A DNA stretch of 64,000 nt from Azorinus chamasolen. Its lineage: Eukaryota; Mollusca; Bivalvia; Cardiida; Solecurtidae. Below are positions 62,908 to 64,000 of the stretch, in pieces. Each line of letters starts with the position of its first letter. Within the stretch, counting starts at the first letter, position 1. The DNA lies in contig OY755237.1 of the NCBI GenBank assembly GCA_963576725.1, forward strand, positions 53,039,674 through 53,103,673, in the 5' to 3' direction. The position numbers were made by a program, and so were the translations under genes. The notes beneath the pieces were generated by a model, which saw nothing but the letters and a program-made list of their open reading frames with translations, was not told the DNA's origin and searched no databases.

Positions 62908-63324
62908 TTAAATGAATTTTATAATTGCATATACATGCAAAATACAGGAATACTTCACCATGACAGGAATAATTGTAGAATCAGATCTATATTGTTCCAT
63001 AAGCAAAAACGGCAGATTTGTATGAATAGTAAAGAAGTAAAATCCAACGTTAAAGTTTCTAGATGACAACGATGATGTCAACGATGACATGGGTGCTTGA
63101 TTACCTTCAGAAAATAGACAAGCTTAAAATGGTTGCCTCTAGTATGTAGTGATTTACTTTGCATCTTTAACTGCGATATTCTTTTGACAATTTCATATGT
63201 GATTTGTATGAGATTTACATAATAAACTTGGTTATTGTTTATACCTATGCATTTGTTTTTAGTGGTGGATTTCATCACAAACTTCCTAATTATTATAGTA
63301 ATAGGAAGACTCCAAAGATTTTTT
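62908..63324. other. No gene recognised
   Basis: AT-rich; contains a family B-like stretch (ATTGTAGAATCAGATCTATA) and GATGACAACGATGATGTCAA. Confidence 0.4.
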
Positions 63325-63586
63325 ATGCCCCCACCACACCCAAAAAAAATCCCATAGCATACAGTTTTTGCTATATCTGTTAGATTCGTTGGTTTCTCCC
63401 CAACTTAAACGTTGGTGATAATTTTATCACCATATTGCACATACATACATATTGGCATGCATGTGCAACTTATGGCAAACGTTTTTAGGTGCAAACATTT
63501 TTTGGGACAAATTATTTAGATCAAGGTCATACATCAAGGTCAAATGTCATATCAGGGGTATAATGTTTCACAAACACATCTTGTTT
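63325..63586 (+). mobile_element. Helentron-like element 5, short, no tandem repeats
   Basis: 5' ATGCCCCCACC, inverted AGGGGTATAAT near 63554, hairpin TGTTT-CAC-AAACA (63564-63576) and CATCTTGTTT end. Same 3' design as elements 1, 3 and 4. Confidence 0.55.
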
Positions 63587-63707
63587 TAAGACTTAACCCT
63601 CTTCACTATGAATAGTTTTGTAAGAAATAATCATAAATGTTAATTAGATTTAATTTTTATAATGGCTTACGAACACAGGAATTTTAGGCCACAACAGAAG
63701 CGTTTAC

Positions 63708-64000
63708 AGGGTGTCCCAAAAAAAAACGGAACCCTAGATCAAATGTGTATTTTAACCAATGTAACCGGACACATTAAAATATAAATATTCGCTGTGGTAG
63801 ATAAGTCATTTGTGTGTATGTCTGCCAAATTTCTCATAAAAATATGCATTGGTTTTAAAGATATGAGTGTTTTAATGAATGCACCTAAAATCTGTTTTAA
63901 CATGATTTTCGTAAATTGCATAGTCCATGCCTATATGTAATAGATACAGTACTCGTCTTACTACCAAAGTGTCTTCTTACGTTATCAGGACAGTTTGTTC
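63708..64000. mobile_element. Start of a DNA transposon, cut by the window edge
   Basis: CAGGGTGTCCCAAAAAAAAA is like the outer end of some Tc1/mariner-type elements in invertebrates. The other end is not in the window. Confidence 0.35.

Overview
This window reads as invertebrate nuclear DNA, most likely from a bivalve mollusc. It is AT-rich, full of introns and crowded with small transposons. It carries Helentron-associated elements whose ~155-190 bp tandem cores resemble those described in bivalves (Pearl / BIV160 type). The species cannot be named from the sequence alone. I saw no tRNA, rRNA or CRISPR array.

Layout. Positions 1-13290 are a tandem segmental array of six units (2.4-2.7 kb each, reading on the minus strand). 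Each unit carries one exon of an unrecognised coiled-coil/NLS-type protein. Only the third unit keeps the frame open; the others carry stops or frameshifts. Two alternative spacers occur between units, and a truncated LINE sits in one of them. Positions 13348-17239 (minus) hold a decayed Ty3/Gypsy-type LTR element with a 290-bp LTR, a polypurine tract, a broken envelope-like gene and a retropepsin-like fragment, but no reverse transcriptase or integrase. Positions 17375-18361 hold the first Helentron-like satellite-bearing element. Positions 18357-27600 are repeat-rich, with broken coding fragments, a 37-bp satellite and nested MITEs.

The one clear host gene spans 27650-62014 on the plus strand. 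It has 19 coding exons whose reading phases join exactly into a 686-residue transmembrane channel-like (TMC) protein with ten predicted membrane segments and the TMC signature in the form CWENEVGEE. Its 18 introns total about 32 kb and contain dozens of foldback MITEs ending in TTAACCCTTT, several Helentron-like elements, pogo/Tc1-type MITEs, a Penelope-type GIY-YIG fragment and many minisatellites. Two exons (7 and 15) have their 3' splice sites tandemly multiplied, and four acceptors lie within about 40 nt of a MITE end.

The most interesting layer is how the repeats interact. MITEs sit head to tail sharing one TTAA. Helentron-like elements sit inside MITEs at T-rich sites. Pieces of MITEs have themselves become tandem arrays. 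No dedicated defence or biosynthetic system is visible.
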